Part shown: one piece after another, positions 9,698 through 17,580 of the stretch
Layout of the letters: the number at the start of each line of letters is the position of its first letter
Position numbering within the stretch: position 1 is the stretch's first letter
Assembly (NCBI GenBank): GCA_025353485.1
Contig: JANXQO010000060.1
Coordinates: 1 to 50,468 of the forward strand
Direction: 5' to 3'
DNA: 50,468 nt
Source of the DNA: Chitinophagales bacterium
Lineage (GTDB): Bacteria; Bacteroidota; Bacteroidia; Chitinophagales; Chitinophagaceae
Notes under the pieces: model-generated
Seen by the model: the letters and a program-made list of their open reading frames with translations, nothing else
What the model was told of the DNA's origin: nothing
The model's database searches: none
Program-made: the position numbers and the translations under genes

Positions 9698-10342
9698 TTA
9701 TTTATTTGCCAAGCCTATAAAATATTGTACTGAAGGCTTACCCCATGTTGGATGTAACTCACTTGCAGGTTTAAAAGTGTCAAACATTAAAAGCGCTTTT
9801 TCGAGCAATGGTTTTGCAACAGCCTTACCACCGCCAAAAGCTTGGGGTGTATATAATTTTGCCTGGCCTTCAAGATAAACAGGGCGTGGGTTTGTAGGAT
9901 CAAGCGCTTTTGCTTTTTCAATATTTGAAGATGATCCTGCCCCATATTGCATATACCTGCTTTGCGGATCAACCATCATGTGCGCTGACGCAATCATGCT
10001 TTTAATTACATCAATTTCAGAATTTTCTTTTCCTGCAAGTGCCTCTGCTTTTATAATTAATTCTTCTGCCTTATCTGCAATAGGGTCAACTTTTGTTTTA
10101 TCTTTTTCATCGTACGTAATTAAGATATTGCAATAGGCTGCATAATAATAAGGAAGCCATTGTGATTTTTCTGCATCACCAATTCTTTCAAAATTATTTG
10201 CCAGTTCTTTTGCGTTTCCTTTTTGCATGGCTGAATCGAGCATTGCAATATTTTTCTTCATAGCCGGGGCATATTTATCGCTTTGCGCAAAAGCTATAAA
10301 GCAAAAGCTGATAATAAATACTGATAAAATTGTCTTTTTCAT
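9698..10342 (-). CDS. Exported helical TPR-like protein of unknown function
   Basis: A 214-residue protein with a signal peptide (residues 1-19, ending FAQS). The mature part is mostly helical, with alanine-rich segments resembling tetratricopeptide repeats, for example IEKAKALDPTNPRPVYLEGQ and KPLLEKALLMFDTF. No catalytic residues are recognisable. It is probably periplasmic and may act as an adaptor for the TonB-dependent receptor encoded upstream in the same operon; that is inference from position. Four perfect copies of a 7-bp repeat lie just upstream of its start and could alter its expression. Confidence 0.72.
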   Translation of the reverse strand: MKKTILSVFIISFCFIAFAQSDKYAPAMKKNIAMLDSAMQKGNAKELANNFERIGDAEKSQWLPYYYAAYCNILITYDEKDKTKVDPIADKAEELIIKAEALAGKENSEIDVIKSMIASAHMMVDPQSRYMQYGAGSSSNIEKAKALDPTNPRPVYLEGQAKLYTPQAFGGGKAVAKPLLEKALLMFDTFKPASELHPTWGKPSVQYFIGLANK

Positions 10343-10353
10343 TTTTTTATTTT

Positions 10354-10381
10354 TTAGAATTTAGAATTTAGAATTTAGAAT
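10354..10381. repeat. Four tandem copies of a 7-bp unit
   Basis: Four perfect head-to-tail copies of TTAGAAT lie 12 bp upstream of the start codon at 10342 on the minus strand, inside the 57-bp gap after the 2TM gene. A perfect heptamer array is prone to copy-number slippage. Being non-coding, a change would alter spacing rather than frame. Confidence 0.85.
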
Positions 10382-10399
10382 TTATTTTTTTAGGTTTTA

Positions 10400-10672
10400 C
10401 TATTGTTTGTTTTTTAATTTTTGATATTCTCTTTCTACAGAATTATTTTTTGGATAAACATAAGCTCCCATAAAATGAAAGAACAGCCCTATTCCCCATC
10501 CGAACATTGGCCATACCGGCCAGGGAAATTTCATTCCGCCGGAATATCTCTGACCTGTAAAATACCACACCATCCAAAAAAAGATATTCATAATAATATA
10601 CACTGCCAAATGATGTTTAAAGCTTGCACGCTTTTGCGCCAGCTCCCATAATTCAGGATCTCTATTTTCCAT
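10400..10672 (-). CDS. 2TM domain protein
   Basis: A 90-residue protein with two membrane segments (about 20-38 and 53-72) flanked by charged ends. The N-terminal ELWELAQKRASFKHHLAVYI and the ending SVEREYQKLKNKQ match the Bacteroidota 2TM domain. This domain occurs alone or fused to LytTR regulators and histidine kinases; its function is not established. It starts 10 bp after the TonB-dependent receptor stop and is the second gene of the operon. Confidence 0.85.
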   Translation of the reverse strand: MENRDPELWELAQKRASFKHHLAVYIIMNIFFWMVWYFTGQRYSGGMKFPWPVWPMFGWGIGLFFHFMGAYVYPKNNSVEREYQKLKNKQ

Positions 10673-10682
10673 GATTTATTTT

Positions 10683-12935
10683 TTATAAGATTAAATTATT
10701 AATTGTGCTTTCTGTTCTGTCAATACCAAAGCTTATGAACCAGCCGAGGTAGTAAAATCTTTTTGATGGTGGTGTTACAGCCTGCTTGTTTAGCCCGTTA
10801 TAAGAATAGTTATAGCTGTAAATATTATTACTACCCAGCACATTGTTAACTGAAAAAACTATTACCGAAAATCTTTTAGCTTTTGCCTGTCCGATATTGG
10901 GCAGGTAGTTAGCGCTAAGGCTGAGGCTATTGTAATCTTTGGTTCTTCCTGCATGATAAATTTTATTTGTGCCGTTTATATTATCTAACCGAATATTATA
11001 ATAAGGCCTGCCGGTAGCAAATGTGTAGGATGCATTGAACTGAGTTTTAATTTTTGTAACGAACTTTTTTATAACCAGCGAGGCAGTATGTTTTGCAGCG
11101 AACGATGGTTCGATCAACGAAGGATAATTTAAAAAATCTCTTTTGGTATCCAGGTAAGAATAAGATATCCAGTAATCAACATTCTTTATTGTTTTTTTAT
11201 CTCTCCAGAAAAATTCAAATCCTTTTGCGTCACCATATCCTTTATTGCTTACTGCAGTTTCTTTGCCTGTATTATAAGCTGTCTTAAAAAGATCCTGGTA
11301 TTTTTTATAAAAAAGTTCGGCACGAAATGTTTGTTTGCTTGTAAGCTTTTGGTATTGCAAAATATAATGAGTGGCTTTGGCAAAATCCAAAACAGATAAA
11401 GAAGGCAAATACCTTTTTTCAGGATCCTGGTAAAAAATTCCATAAGCAAAGGATGCCTGGGTATTATCAGATAATTTATACGCTAATGATAACCGGGGAG
11501 CAATATTAAATTTATTAAGCAAGCTTGAATGCTCTGCCCGTGTACCGATTTTGGCAGCAATATCATTGGTAATATAAATATCTGTTTCGGCAAACCCCGA
11601 TACTATGTTCTCTTTTACCGATTCAGAACTTTTGCCACTGTAGAAAATTATATCGGCTTTATCGTTGCTATAATTATACTCACTTCCAAACCGTAAGGCG
11701 CTTAAGCCCCCTAGTCTTTTCTCTATAACAACTTTTGCATTGGCGTAATTGCCATGAGTTGCTACATCAAAATTTTTGAAAGCGAAAAGAACAGGATTAC
11801 TTATCGTTTGCTTCTGATTATTTTCATTTTGAAATTCATTGCTTATCTCATCTTTATTAGTGCTGTAAGAAAATCCGGCTGTAAGTTTCAGACCAGTCCC
11901 TAATTTTTCTTTCCAGGATAAATTGTGATACATATTTATATTATGCAGTTTAAATGCATCTTTCATTCCAGTTGAATCTATGTCTGAATATCTAAAACCA
12001 ACTTTAGTAGTGCTGAATGTGCCATAATATTTGAGCATTCCCGTTTTAGAAGTTTTAATTCTGAAGTTGGCATCCAGGTTATGCAATACAGGAACATTAA
12101 AATAATCAGGTTTTTGTTTTATCAGTTTAAAGGCAAGCGTTAAGTCAGTATAATCGTATGAGATTCCCCATGAAGACTTTTTATTTTTAGCCAGCTTCTG
12201 TAATCCTGCACCCACTGCTAAATAAGAAATAGCGAGATCTGCAGAACTTTGCTCAGGCAGATCAATAGATTCCAGGATCAATGCAGCTGATAATGCCTGT
12301 CCATACAAAGCTGAATATCCTCCTGCACTAAAAATGGTCCCTTTAAAAATAAAAGGATTAAACCTGCCACGTTGTGCAAGGCCCGGTTCACTGCTGTAAT
12401 AAAAATTATTTACCAGAGTGCCGTCAATAAATGTTTTGCTTTCACTTGCTGTGCCGCCTCTTACAAATAGCCCTTCGGTTTCACCCACCTGTTGTGTTCC
12501 CGGTAACGTTTTTATTGCAGCCGTTATATCTGCATTAGCACTGGCAGTAGTAACAATATCTATTGGATTTAAAACGGTAGTTCTCTTTTGATCACTTGCT
12601 TCAAATGTACCGGCACTTATAACTACAGCTTTTAATTCTGTAACAAGTTCTTTTAAAGAGATATTTAGGGTTACAGGATTTCCGGTTAAATTAATTTTTT
12701 GTTCAAAAGATTTGTACCCTGATGATGAAGCTTCTAAAGTTTGCTCACCTTTTTCCTGGGTATTAAATGAATAACTTCCTAAAGAATCAGTTGTTGTTCC
12801 ATCATAAGTATTTCTTAAACTGATACTAATGCCGGAGAGAGGTTTGTTTTTATTATCAAGAATTTTTCCGGAGATATTTGTTTGTGCCTGCGATGAATAA
12901 TTGATAAGAAGCAAAAAGAATAAGAATTTATACAT
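10683..12935 (-). CDS. TonB-dependent outer-membrane receptor
   Basis: A 750-residue outer-membrane receptor. A signal peptide (MYKFLFFLLLINYSSQAQ) is followed by a carboxypeptidase-regulatory-like domain (about 20-100, with GKILDNKNKPLSGISISL). A plug domain follows at about 115-230 (with LPGTQQVGETEGLFVRGG), then a beta-barrel to the C-terminus. No SusD partner is present, unlike polysaccharide loci, so an iron-chelate, peptide or other small ligand is more likely. The frame opens at 12953, but the Met at 12935 directly begins the signal peptide and was preferred. It is the first gene of a six-gene minus-strand operon. Confidence 0.9.
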   Translation of the reverse strand: MYKFLFFLLLINYSSQAQTNISGKILDNKNKPLSGISISLRNTYDGTTTDSLGSYSFNTQEKGEQTLEASSSGYKSFEQKINLTGNPVTLNISLKELVTELKAVVISAGTFEASDQKRTTVLNPIDIVTTASANADITAAIKTLPGTQQVGETEGLFVRGGTASESKTFIDGTLVNNFYYSSEPGLAQRGRFNPFIFKGTIFSAGGYSALYGQALSAALILESIDLPEQSSADLAISYLAVGAGLQKLAKNKKSSWGISYDYTDLTLAFKLIKQKPDYFNVPVLHNLDANFRIKTSKTGMLKYYGTFSTTKVGFRYSDIDSTGMKDAFKLHNINMYHNLSWKEKLGTGLKLTAGFSYSTNKDEISNEFQNENNQKQTISNPVLFAFKNFDVATHGNYANAKVVIEKRLGGLSALRFGSEYNYSNDKADIIFYSGKSSESVKENIVSGFAETDIYITNDIAAKIGTRAEHSSLLNKFNIAPRLSLAYKLSDNTQASFAYGIFYQDPEKRYLPSLSVLDFAKATHYILQYQKLTSKQTFRAELFYKKYQDLFKTAYNTGKETAVSNKGYGDAKGFEFFWRDKKTIKNVDYWISYSYLDTKRDFLNYPSLIEPSFAAKHTASLVIKKFVTKIKTQFNASYTFATGRPYYNIRLDNINGTNKIYHAGRTKDYNSLSLSANYLPNIGQAKAKRFSVIVFSVNNVLGSNNIYSYNYSYNGLNKQAVTPPSKRFYYLGWFISFGIDRTESTINNLIL

Positions 12936-13416
12936 ATTGTAAATTTGTCCCAAACATAAAGTAGTTTATATTGCAAACCAAATATAGCTTAGTATTTTCT
13001 TTTAATTTTTTAAAGCTTTCTGTCTTAATTATACATATTTAATTGATTGTCAGATATATTGGTAGAATATCACTAATAAGAAACCTTCAGAAGAATTGAA
13101 GAATTTATTCACAACGATAAAAATTAATTTGTTTATGTGTATGCAATTTGTAATTTAGCAATAGAATTTAATGGGTTAGTAAGTATAAAGGGTCAGTAGA
13201 AATACTGACCCTTTTGCTTTCGTCTAAAAAAGGTTTGGGTTATTTATATCAGCCAATAATTTTGTAAATAAAATTCCTTTTTGCATTTCACTTCCTGCAA
13301 TAGTTTAGATTTTTTTTTCAAATTCACATCGGTTTCGGGAGCTCATAAGTAAAACCAATCTTACTTTTTAATTCTTCAATAAAACATTCTTTACTTTACG
13401 CCTTACATTAAAAACA
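12936..13416. other. Intergenic region with an orphan hairpin
   Basis: About 480 bp separate the divergent receptor and radA starts, and no protein gene is visible. The striking element is a perfect 12-bp hairpin with a GAAA tetraloop at 13187-13214, listed separately. The rest is AT-rich and should contain both promoters. Confidence 0.45.
13187..13217 (+). terminator. Perfect hairpin with GAAA loop, possible sRNA terminator
   Basis: AAAGGGTCAGTA pairs perfectly with TACTGACCCTTT across a GAAA (GNRA) loop and is followed by a T-rich stretch on the plus strand. It has the form of an intrinsic terminator, but no plus-strand gene ends upstream; the nearest upstream gene is read away from it. 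It could therefore end a short untranslated RNA starting after about 12960, or act as an attenuator before radA. Confidence 0.5.
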
Positions 13417-14790
13417 ATGAGTAAAACAAAGACAGCATTTTTTTGCCAGAACTGTGGATATGAAAGTGCAAAGTGGCTTGGCAAATGTCCATCGTGTAAT
13501 CAATGGAATGTTTTTGTTGAAGAAGTAATTCAGAAGGGTACAGATAAAAAAGAAAATGACTGGAAAGAATTTTCAGGTACTAATAAAAGATTAAAAACAA
13601 TTTCTTTAAGTGAGATCACCAGCGGAGAAGAAAAAAGAATTATCACAAATGATGCAGAGCTTAACCGTGTTTTAGGAGGTGGTATAGTAGCCGGAAGCCT
13701 CGTGCTTATTGCCGGCGAACCCGGCATTGGAAAATCAACTTTGTTTTTGCAGGATGCATTACAACTTAATAATATTATTTCGCTTTACATAAGCGGCGAA
13801 GAAAGCGAACAGCAAATTAAGATGAGGGCAGACAGGTTAAAAATTAAAAATGAAAATTTTTACCTGCTTACCGAAACAAATACTTCAACCATCTTCCAGG
13901 AAATAAAAAAACTAAAGCCACAATTGGTTATTGTAGATTCTATTCAAACAATGCAATCGCAATATGTAGAATCTTCTCCCGGTAGTGTGTCGCAGATTAG
14001 GGAATGTGCAGCAGAGTTTCAAAAGTTTGCCAAGGAAACAAATACCCCTGTTTTTTTAATTGGTCATATCACTAAAGATGGCAGCATTGCCGGACCAAAA
14101 ATTTTAGAACACATGGTTGATACTGTTCTGCAATTTGAAGGCGACAGAAATTATGCTTACCGCATTTTACGAACACTTAAAAACCGTTTTGGTTCAACTT
14201 CAGAATTAGGAATTTATGAAATGACGGGTGATGGAATGAGAGAAGTAAGCAATCCATCTGAAATTCTTATACCACAAAAAGAAGATCAGTTAAGCGGTGT
14301 TGCTATTGCTGCAACCATTGAAGGGATCAGACCTTTATTAATTGAAGTGCAGGCATTGGTTACTCAAAGTGTTTATGGTACGCCTCAGCGAACCAACACC
14401 GGTTTTGACCTGAGAAGGTTACAACTCCTGCTGGCCGTGCTTGAAAAAAGAGGCGGATTTCATTTCGGTGTTAAAGATGTTTTTATAAATATTGCAGGAG
14501 GATTTAAGGTTGAAGATCCTTCAATAGATCTTGCCGTGCTAAGCGCTTTGCTTTCATCTTATGAGGATGTATCATTGCCAATGCATCTTTGCTTTGCAGG
14601 AGAAGTTGGATTAAGCGGAGAAATCAGGGCAGTAAACAGGATAGAACAACGGATTGCTGAAGCAGAGAAACTGGGTTTTGAAAAGATCATTGTAAGTAAA
14701 TACAACACCAAAGGTTTAGGGAAACAAAAATTCAATATCGAAGTGGTAGCTTTAGGAAAGGTTGAAGAATTGTATCAATATCTATTTTAA
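13417..14790 (+). CDS. radA: DNA repair protein RadA
   Basis: A 457-residue RecA-like ATPase that processes recombination intermediates and drives branch migration. It has an N-terminal four-cysteine zinc finger (C10, C13, C24, C27), Walker A GEPGIGKST at 100-108, the RadA-specific LKNRFGST motif near 250, and a C-terminal Lon-protease-like domain containing GGFKVEDPSIDLAVLSALL. Length is typical of bacterial RadA (about 455). It is followed by a palindromic repeat and the ComF-type gene, probably in one transcript. Confidence 0.97.
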   Translation: MSKTKTAFFCQNCGYESAKWLGKCPSCNQWNVFVEEVIQKGTDKKENDWKEFSGTNKRLKTISLSEITSGEEKRIITNDAELNRVLGGGIVAGSLVLIAGEPGIGKSTLFLQDALQLNNIISLYISGEESEQQIKMRADRLKIKNENFYLLTETNTSTIFQEIKKLKPQLVIVDSIQTMQSQYVESSPGSVSQIRECAAEFQKFAKETNTPVFLIGHITKDGSIAGPKILEHMVDTVLQFEGDRNYAYRILRTLKNRFGSTSELGIYEMTGDGMREVSNPSEILIPQKEDQLSGVAIAATIEGIRPLLIEVQALVTQSVYGTPQRTNTGFDLRRLQLLLAVLEKRGGFHFGVKDVFINIAGGFKVEDPSIDLAVLSALLSSYEDVSLPMHLCFAGEVGLSGEIRAVNRIEQRIAEAEKLGFEKIIVSKYNTKGLGKQKFNIEVVALGKVEELYQYLF

Positions 14791-14805
14791 ATTATATTAG
14801 CATGC

Positions 14806-14863
14806 AATCGTGAAACGTGAAAGGTGAGACGTGAAATTTCACGATTGACGTCTGACGTTTCAC
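14806..14863. repeat. Palindromic repeat of the GTGAAACG type
   Basis: The region after radA contains the perfect palindrome CGTGAAATTTCACG (14830-14843), nested in AATCGTGAAA/TTTCACGATT and flanked by GTGAAACGT (14810) and ACGTTTCAC (14855). The units look like reshuffled copies of GTGAAACGTGA and its complement. It overlaps the first in-frame start of the downstream ComF gene. Confidence 0.75.
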
Positions 14864-15591
14864 TATTACTTCACATTAATAATTATCTATTGAACTTTAA
14901 ATCAAACATACTTTCTCCATTAGTCCATCTTTTCTATCCGCATGTTTGCACCGGTTGCGGCAGTGACCTGGTGGAGGATAATAACCTGTTATGCCTGCAA
15001 TGCATAAATGATCTGCCCCATACAAATTTTGCAATGCATGCAAATAATCCTGTGGAAAAAATATTTTGGGGAAGGTTAGCTTTAACAGCTGCAATGAGCG
15101 AATTTTATTTTGCTAAAGGAACATTGATACAAATGCTCATTCATGAATTTAAATACAAAGGCAACATAGATGTGGGGTTATATCTTGGCGCTATGATGGG
15201 AAGCAGTTTGCTAAATAATAACCGCTTTACTAAAATTGATGCACTGGTTCCGTTACCATTATTTGCAGATAAAGAATTTAAAAGAGGTTATAACCAGGCA
15301 ACAATATTATGTACCGCCATGTCGGAAGTAATTAATGTGCCGGTAATAAATAACAATGTTGTAAGAAAACGTTTTACCGAAACACAAACTAAAAAGCACC
15401 GTACTGAAAGATGGGAAAATGTAGAAGGCAGTTTTGAAATAATTAAACCCAACGAAATTAAAGGCAAACATATATTGCTGGTAGACGATGTTGTTACCAC
15501 GGGGGCAACTTTAGAAGCCTGCGGATCAGAAATATTTAAGACCGAAGGAACAAAGATTAGCCTTGCAACGTTAGCATTTGCATCTAAATAA
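14824..15591 (+). CDS. ComF family phosphoribosyltransferase-like protein
   Basis: Up to 255 residues. An N-terminal zinc-ribbon (CTGCGSDL then CLQC, about residues 42-60) precedes a type I phosphoribosyltransferase fold with the PRPP motif LLVDDVVTTGATLEACG near 220. The family signature FKRGYNQA lies at about 157-164. ComF proteins act in natural competence or single-strand DNA handling in other bacteria; their reaction is unresolved. The longest frame starts at a GTG inside a palindromic repeat. The first ~22 residues would be translated repeat, so the real start may be the TTG at 14890 or near it. It lies 33 bp after radA. Confidence 0.85.
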   Translation: MRREISRLTSDVSLLLHINNYLLNFKSNILSPLVHLFYPHVCTGCGSDLVEDNNLLCLQCINDLPHTNFAMHANNPVEKIFWGRLALTAAMSEFYFAKGTLIQMLIHEFKYKGNIDVGLYLGAMMGSSLLNNNRFTKIDALVPLPLFADKEFKRGYNQATILCTAMSEVINVPVINNNVVRKRFTETQTKKHRTERWENVEGSFEIIKPNEIKGKHILLVDDVVTTGATLEACGSEIFKTEGTKISLATLAFASK

Positions 15592-15648
15592 AAAGTTTAT
15601 TCTACTAATCAGCAGTTGCTGTAACTTTACTATCCAAAAATAAATTTT

Positions 15649-16185
15649 ATGCAAAAGATATTTTTAATACTTAGTGTTATAATACTTACATCATTTTCGC
15701 CTAATAAAAAAACAACTACTATTTATAAGTTTAAGGTAGAAGCGCTCGATGGCGGTAAAATTGATTTTAAAAAATTTAAGGGAAAGAAAATCCTTATCGT
15801 TAACACGGCTTCCAAATGTGGTAATACACCACAGTATGCACAATTAGAAGAGCTGTATGAAAAATATAAAGACAGGCTGGTGATTGTGGGCTTTCCTGCA
15901 AACAATTTTGGCGGGCAGGAACCGGGAACCAGTACCGAGATCAAAGAATTTTGTACAAAGAATTATGGTGTAACATTTCCAATGGCAGATAAGGTTTCAG
16001 TGAAAGGAAATGACATTGCTCCCATCTTTCAATACCTCGTTGATGAAGCAGAAAAATTAGGTTTCAAGGATCCGATAAAATGGAACTTCACAAAATTTTT
16101 GCTTGACGAAAATGGCAAACTCATTACGGTTATTCATAACAAAACCAAACCTATGAGTGAAGAATTGACAAAGTATTTAAATTAA
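15649..16185 (+). CDS. Exported glutathione peroxidase family protein (Cys type)
   Basis: A 178-residue thiol peroxidase with a signal peptide-like start (MQKIFLILSVIILTSF). The peroxidatic cysteine is in NTASKCGNTPQY where selenoenzymes carry selenocysteine. The catalytic Gln is in FPANNFGGQEPG and the Trp/Asn in KWNFTKFL. Family knowledge predicts reduction of hydroperoxides, usually with thioredoxin-like donors in bacteria. The N-terminal hydrophobic segment suggests action outside the cytosol. It is followed by an inverted repeat that could end the transcript. Confidence 0.92.
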   Translation: MQKIFLILSVIILTSFSPNKKTTTIYKFKVEALDGGKIDFKKFKGKKILIVNTASKCGNTPQYAQLEELYEKYKDRLVIVGFPANNFGGQEPGTSTEIKEFCTKNYGVTFPMADKVSVKGNDIAPIFQYLVDEAEKLGFKDPIKWNFTKFLLDENGKLITVIHNKTKPMSEELTKYLN

Positions 16186-16192
16186 AAAATTC

Positions 16193-16273
16193 CACGCAAA
16201 GCCGCAAACAAAATATAAGAAAAAGACGCAAGGAAAACCTTTGCGTCTTTTTCTTTCTTTGCACCTTTGCGTG
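16193..16273. repeat. Inverted repeat of the CACGCAAAG family
   Basis: An 81-bp element is bounded by CACGCAAAG (16193) and CTTTGCGTG (ends 16273). It holds a nearly perfect internal hairpin, AAGAAAAAGACGCAAGG against CCTTTGCGTCTTTTTCTT. It may end the peroxidase transcript, but its size and internal iterations of CGCAAAG look like a dispersed repeat. A related degenerate copy occurs near 17790-17860. Confidence 0.75.
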
Positions 16274-16310
16274 ATAATTATCTCCGTAATCTTTTTGTCT
16301 TCATCTGTTT

Positions 16311-16318
16311 TATATTTG
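16311..16318 (+). promoter_or_regulatory. TAnnTTTG promoter box 5 nt before holB ATG
   Basis: TATATTTG matches the Bacteroidota -7 consensus TAnnTTTG perfectly and ends 5 nt before the ATG at 16324. A TTTG occurs at 16294-16297, closer than the usual -33 spacing. With normal geometry transcription would begin at or next to the start codon, giving a leaderless message. Confidence 0.5.
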
Positions 16319-16323
16319 CATCA

Positions 16324-17580
16324 ATGCAATTCAAAGATATAATCGGACAGCAGCTTGTAAAAGAACAATTGGTGCAAATGGTGCAGCAAAACAGGTTGAG
16401 CCATGCACTTTTATTTTTAGGTAAAGAAGGCAGGGGTGCCTTATCTCTTGCTATTGCATTTGCCCAATACATTGTTTGCACTTCCGCAAAAGAAGCTGAA
16501 CAAAAATTATCACCAGGTTTATTTGAAGAAGTTCTTTCTCCTCCCCCACCGGGGGAGGTTGGGAGGGGGCTTGACTCTTGCGGCACTTGTCCCGCCTGCA
16601 TTAAAGCAGATAAATTAATTCATCCCGACATACATTTTTCGTATCCTGTAATTACAAGAAAGCCGGGTGATAAACCAAAAAGCACAGATTATATAAGTGA
16701 ATGGAGAGAATTTGTTTGCGGGTACGCTTATGGAAATATTTACGATTGGCTGCAATTTATTGGGGCAGATAATAAACAGGGAAATATTACAGCTGCAGAA
16801 GTAGAAGATATAAATCATAAATTAAATCTTAAAGGATTCGAGAGCCAGTACAAAATCCTCATCATGTGGATGCCTGAATTTTTAGGCAAAGAAGGCAATA
16901 AACTTTTAAAATTAATCGAAGAACCACCTCCGGATACCTTATTTATTTTTGTTGCAGAAGATGAAAGCACTATTCTACCAACCATTTTGTCAAGAACACA
17001 ATTGGTAAAAATTCCTGCATTAACGGATGATGAAGTTGAAGAGGCATTAATTACACGAAGCAAAGTTGAAAATAATAAAGCACGACAAATAGCCGGAGTT
17101 TGTTCCGGAAACTATCGTGAGAGTTTACAAATGCTGCAACATGCAGAGGAAGATTGGCAAACCCTGCTAAGAGAATGGCTGAATGCCATCGCAAAAAATA
17201 ATACCGCAGCACAAATAAAATGGATAGATGAAATAAGCAAACTCGGGAGAGAAAAGCAAAAGCAATTTCTGCGGTATTTCATTCACTTATTGGAGCAGGC
17301 AGTAAGAGTTAGAATGATTGATGAAAGCACAAATTTTAAAACGCCTTTCAGCAACATGCCCGAAAAAGCCCGCCCGGATGACCGGTTCGGACGGGAAAAA
17401 GATTTTGCCATTCGTTTAAATAGACTTTGCAGCCTTTCTGCCCAGCAGGCAATTATTACAGAGCTTGATAAAGCCACTTATTATATTGAGCGCAATGCCA
17501 ATGCAAAAATGTTGTTCCATGCACTCTGCATCCGGCTGTTTCATATTATTAAGGATAATTCGCTAATTTTGGTTAATTGA
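16324..17580 (+). CDS. holB: DNA polymerase III subunit delta' (clamp loader)
   Basis: A 418-residue AAA+ clamp-loader subunit. The N-terminus (FKDIIGQQLVKEQLVQMV, then LSHALLFLGKEGRGA) contains a degenerate P-loop. The zinc-binding cysteines are at DSCGTCPACIKAD, and the sensor region is TILSRTQLVKIPAL. Two repeat-derived insertions are translated in frame: SPPPPGEVGRGL just before the zinc cysteines (16538-16571) and ARPDDRFGR at 17369-17395. The frame extends to 16267, but the ATG at 16324 begins the conserved delta' start and follows a promoter box. As in many bacteria, it neighbours ricT. Confidence 0.93.
   Translation: MQFKDIIGQQLVKEQLVQMVQQNRLSHALLFLGKEGRGALSLAIAFAQYIVCTSAKEAEQKLSPGLFEEVLSPPPPGEVGRGLDSCGTCPACIKADKLIHPDIHFSYPVITRKPGDKPKSTDYISEWREFVCGYAYGNIYDWLQFIGADNKQGNITAAEVEDINHKLNLKGFESQYKILIMWMPEFLGKEGNKLLKLIEEPPPDTLFIFVAEDESTILPTILSRTQLVKIPALTDDEVEEALITRSKVENNKARQIAGVCSGNYRESLQMLQHAEEDWQTLLREWLNAIAKNNTAAQIKWIDEISKLGREKQKQFLRYFIHLLEQAVRVRMIDESTNFKTPFSNMPEKARPDDRFGREKDFAIRLNRLCSLSAQQAIITELDKATYYIERNANAKMLFHALCIRLFHIIKDNSLILVN
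16538..16571. repeat. GC-rich palindromic repeat inside holB
   Basis: CCTCCCCC pairs perfectly with GGGGGAGG over a 3-nt loop and is followed by TTGGGAGGGGG. It is strongly GC-rich in AT-rich surroundings. It resembles the dispersed intergenic hairpins of Bacteroidota genomes but here is read in frame, inserting a Pro/Gly-rich loop into the delta' zinc domain. Confidence 0.8.
17369..17395. repeat. 27-bp palindromic element inside holB
   Basis: CCCGCCCG at the left pairs with CGGACGGG at the right apart from one mismatched position, with GATGACCGGTT between. Positions 1-6 and the ATGAC core are shared with a 27-bp element at 32682-32708 read on the opposite strand, about 19 of 27 positions overall. 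It is translated in frame as part of holB. Confidence 0.7.
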
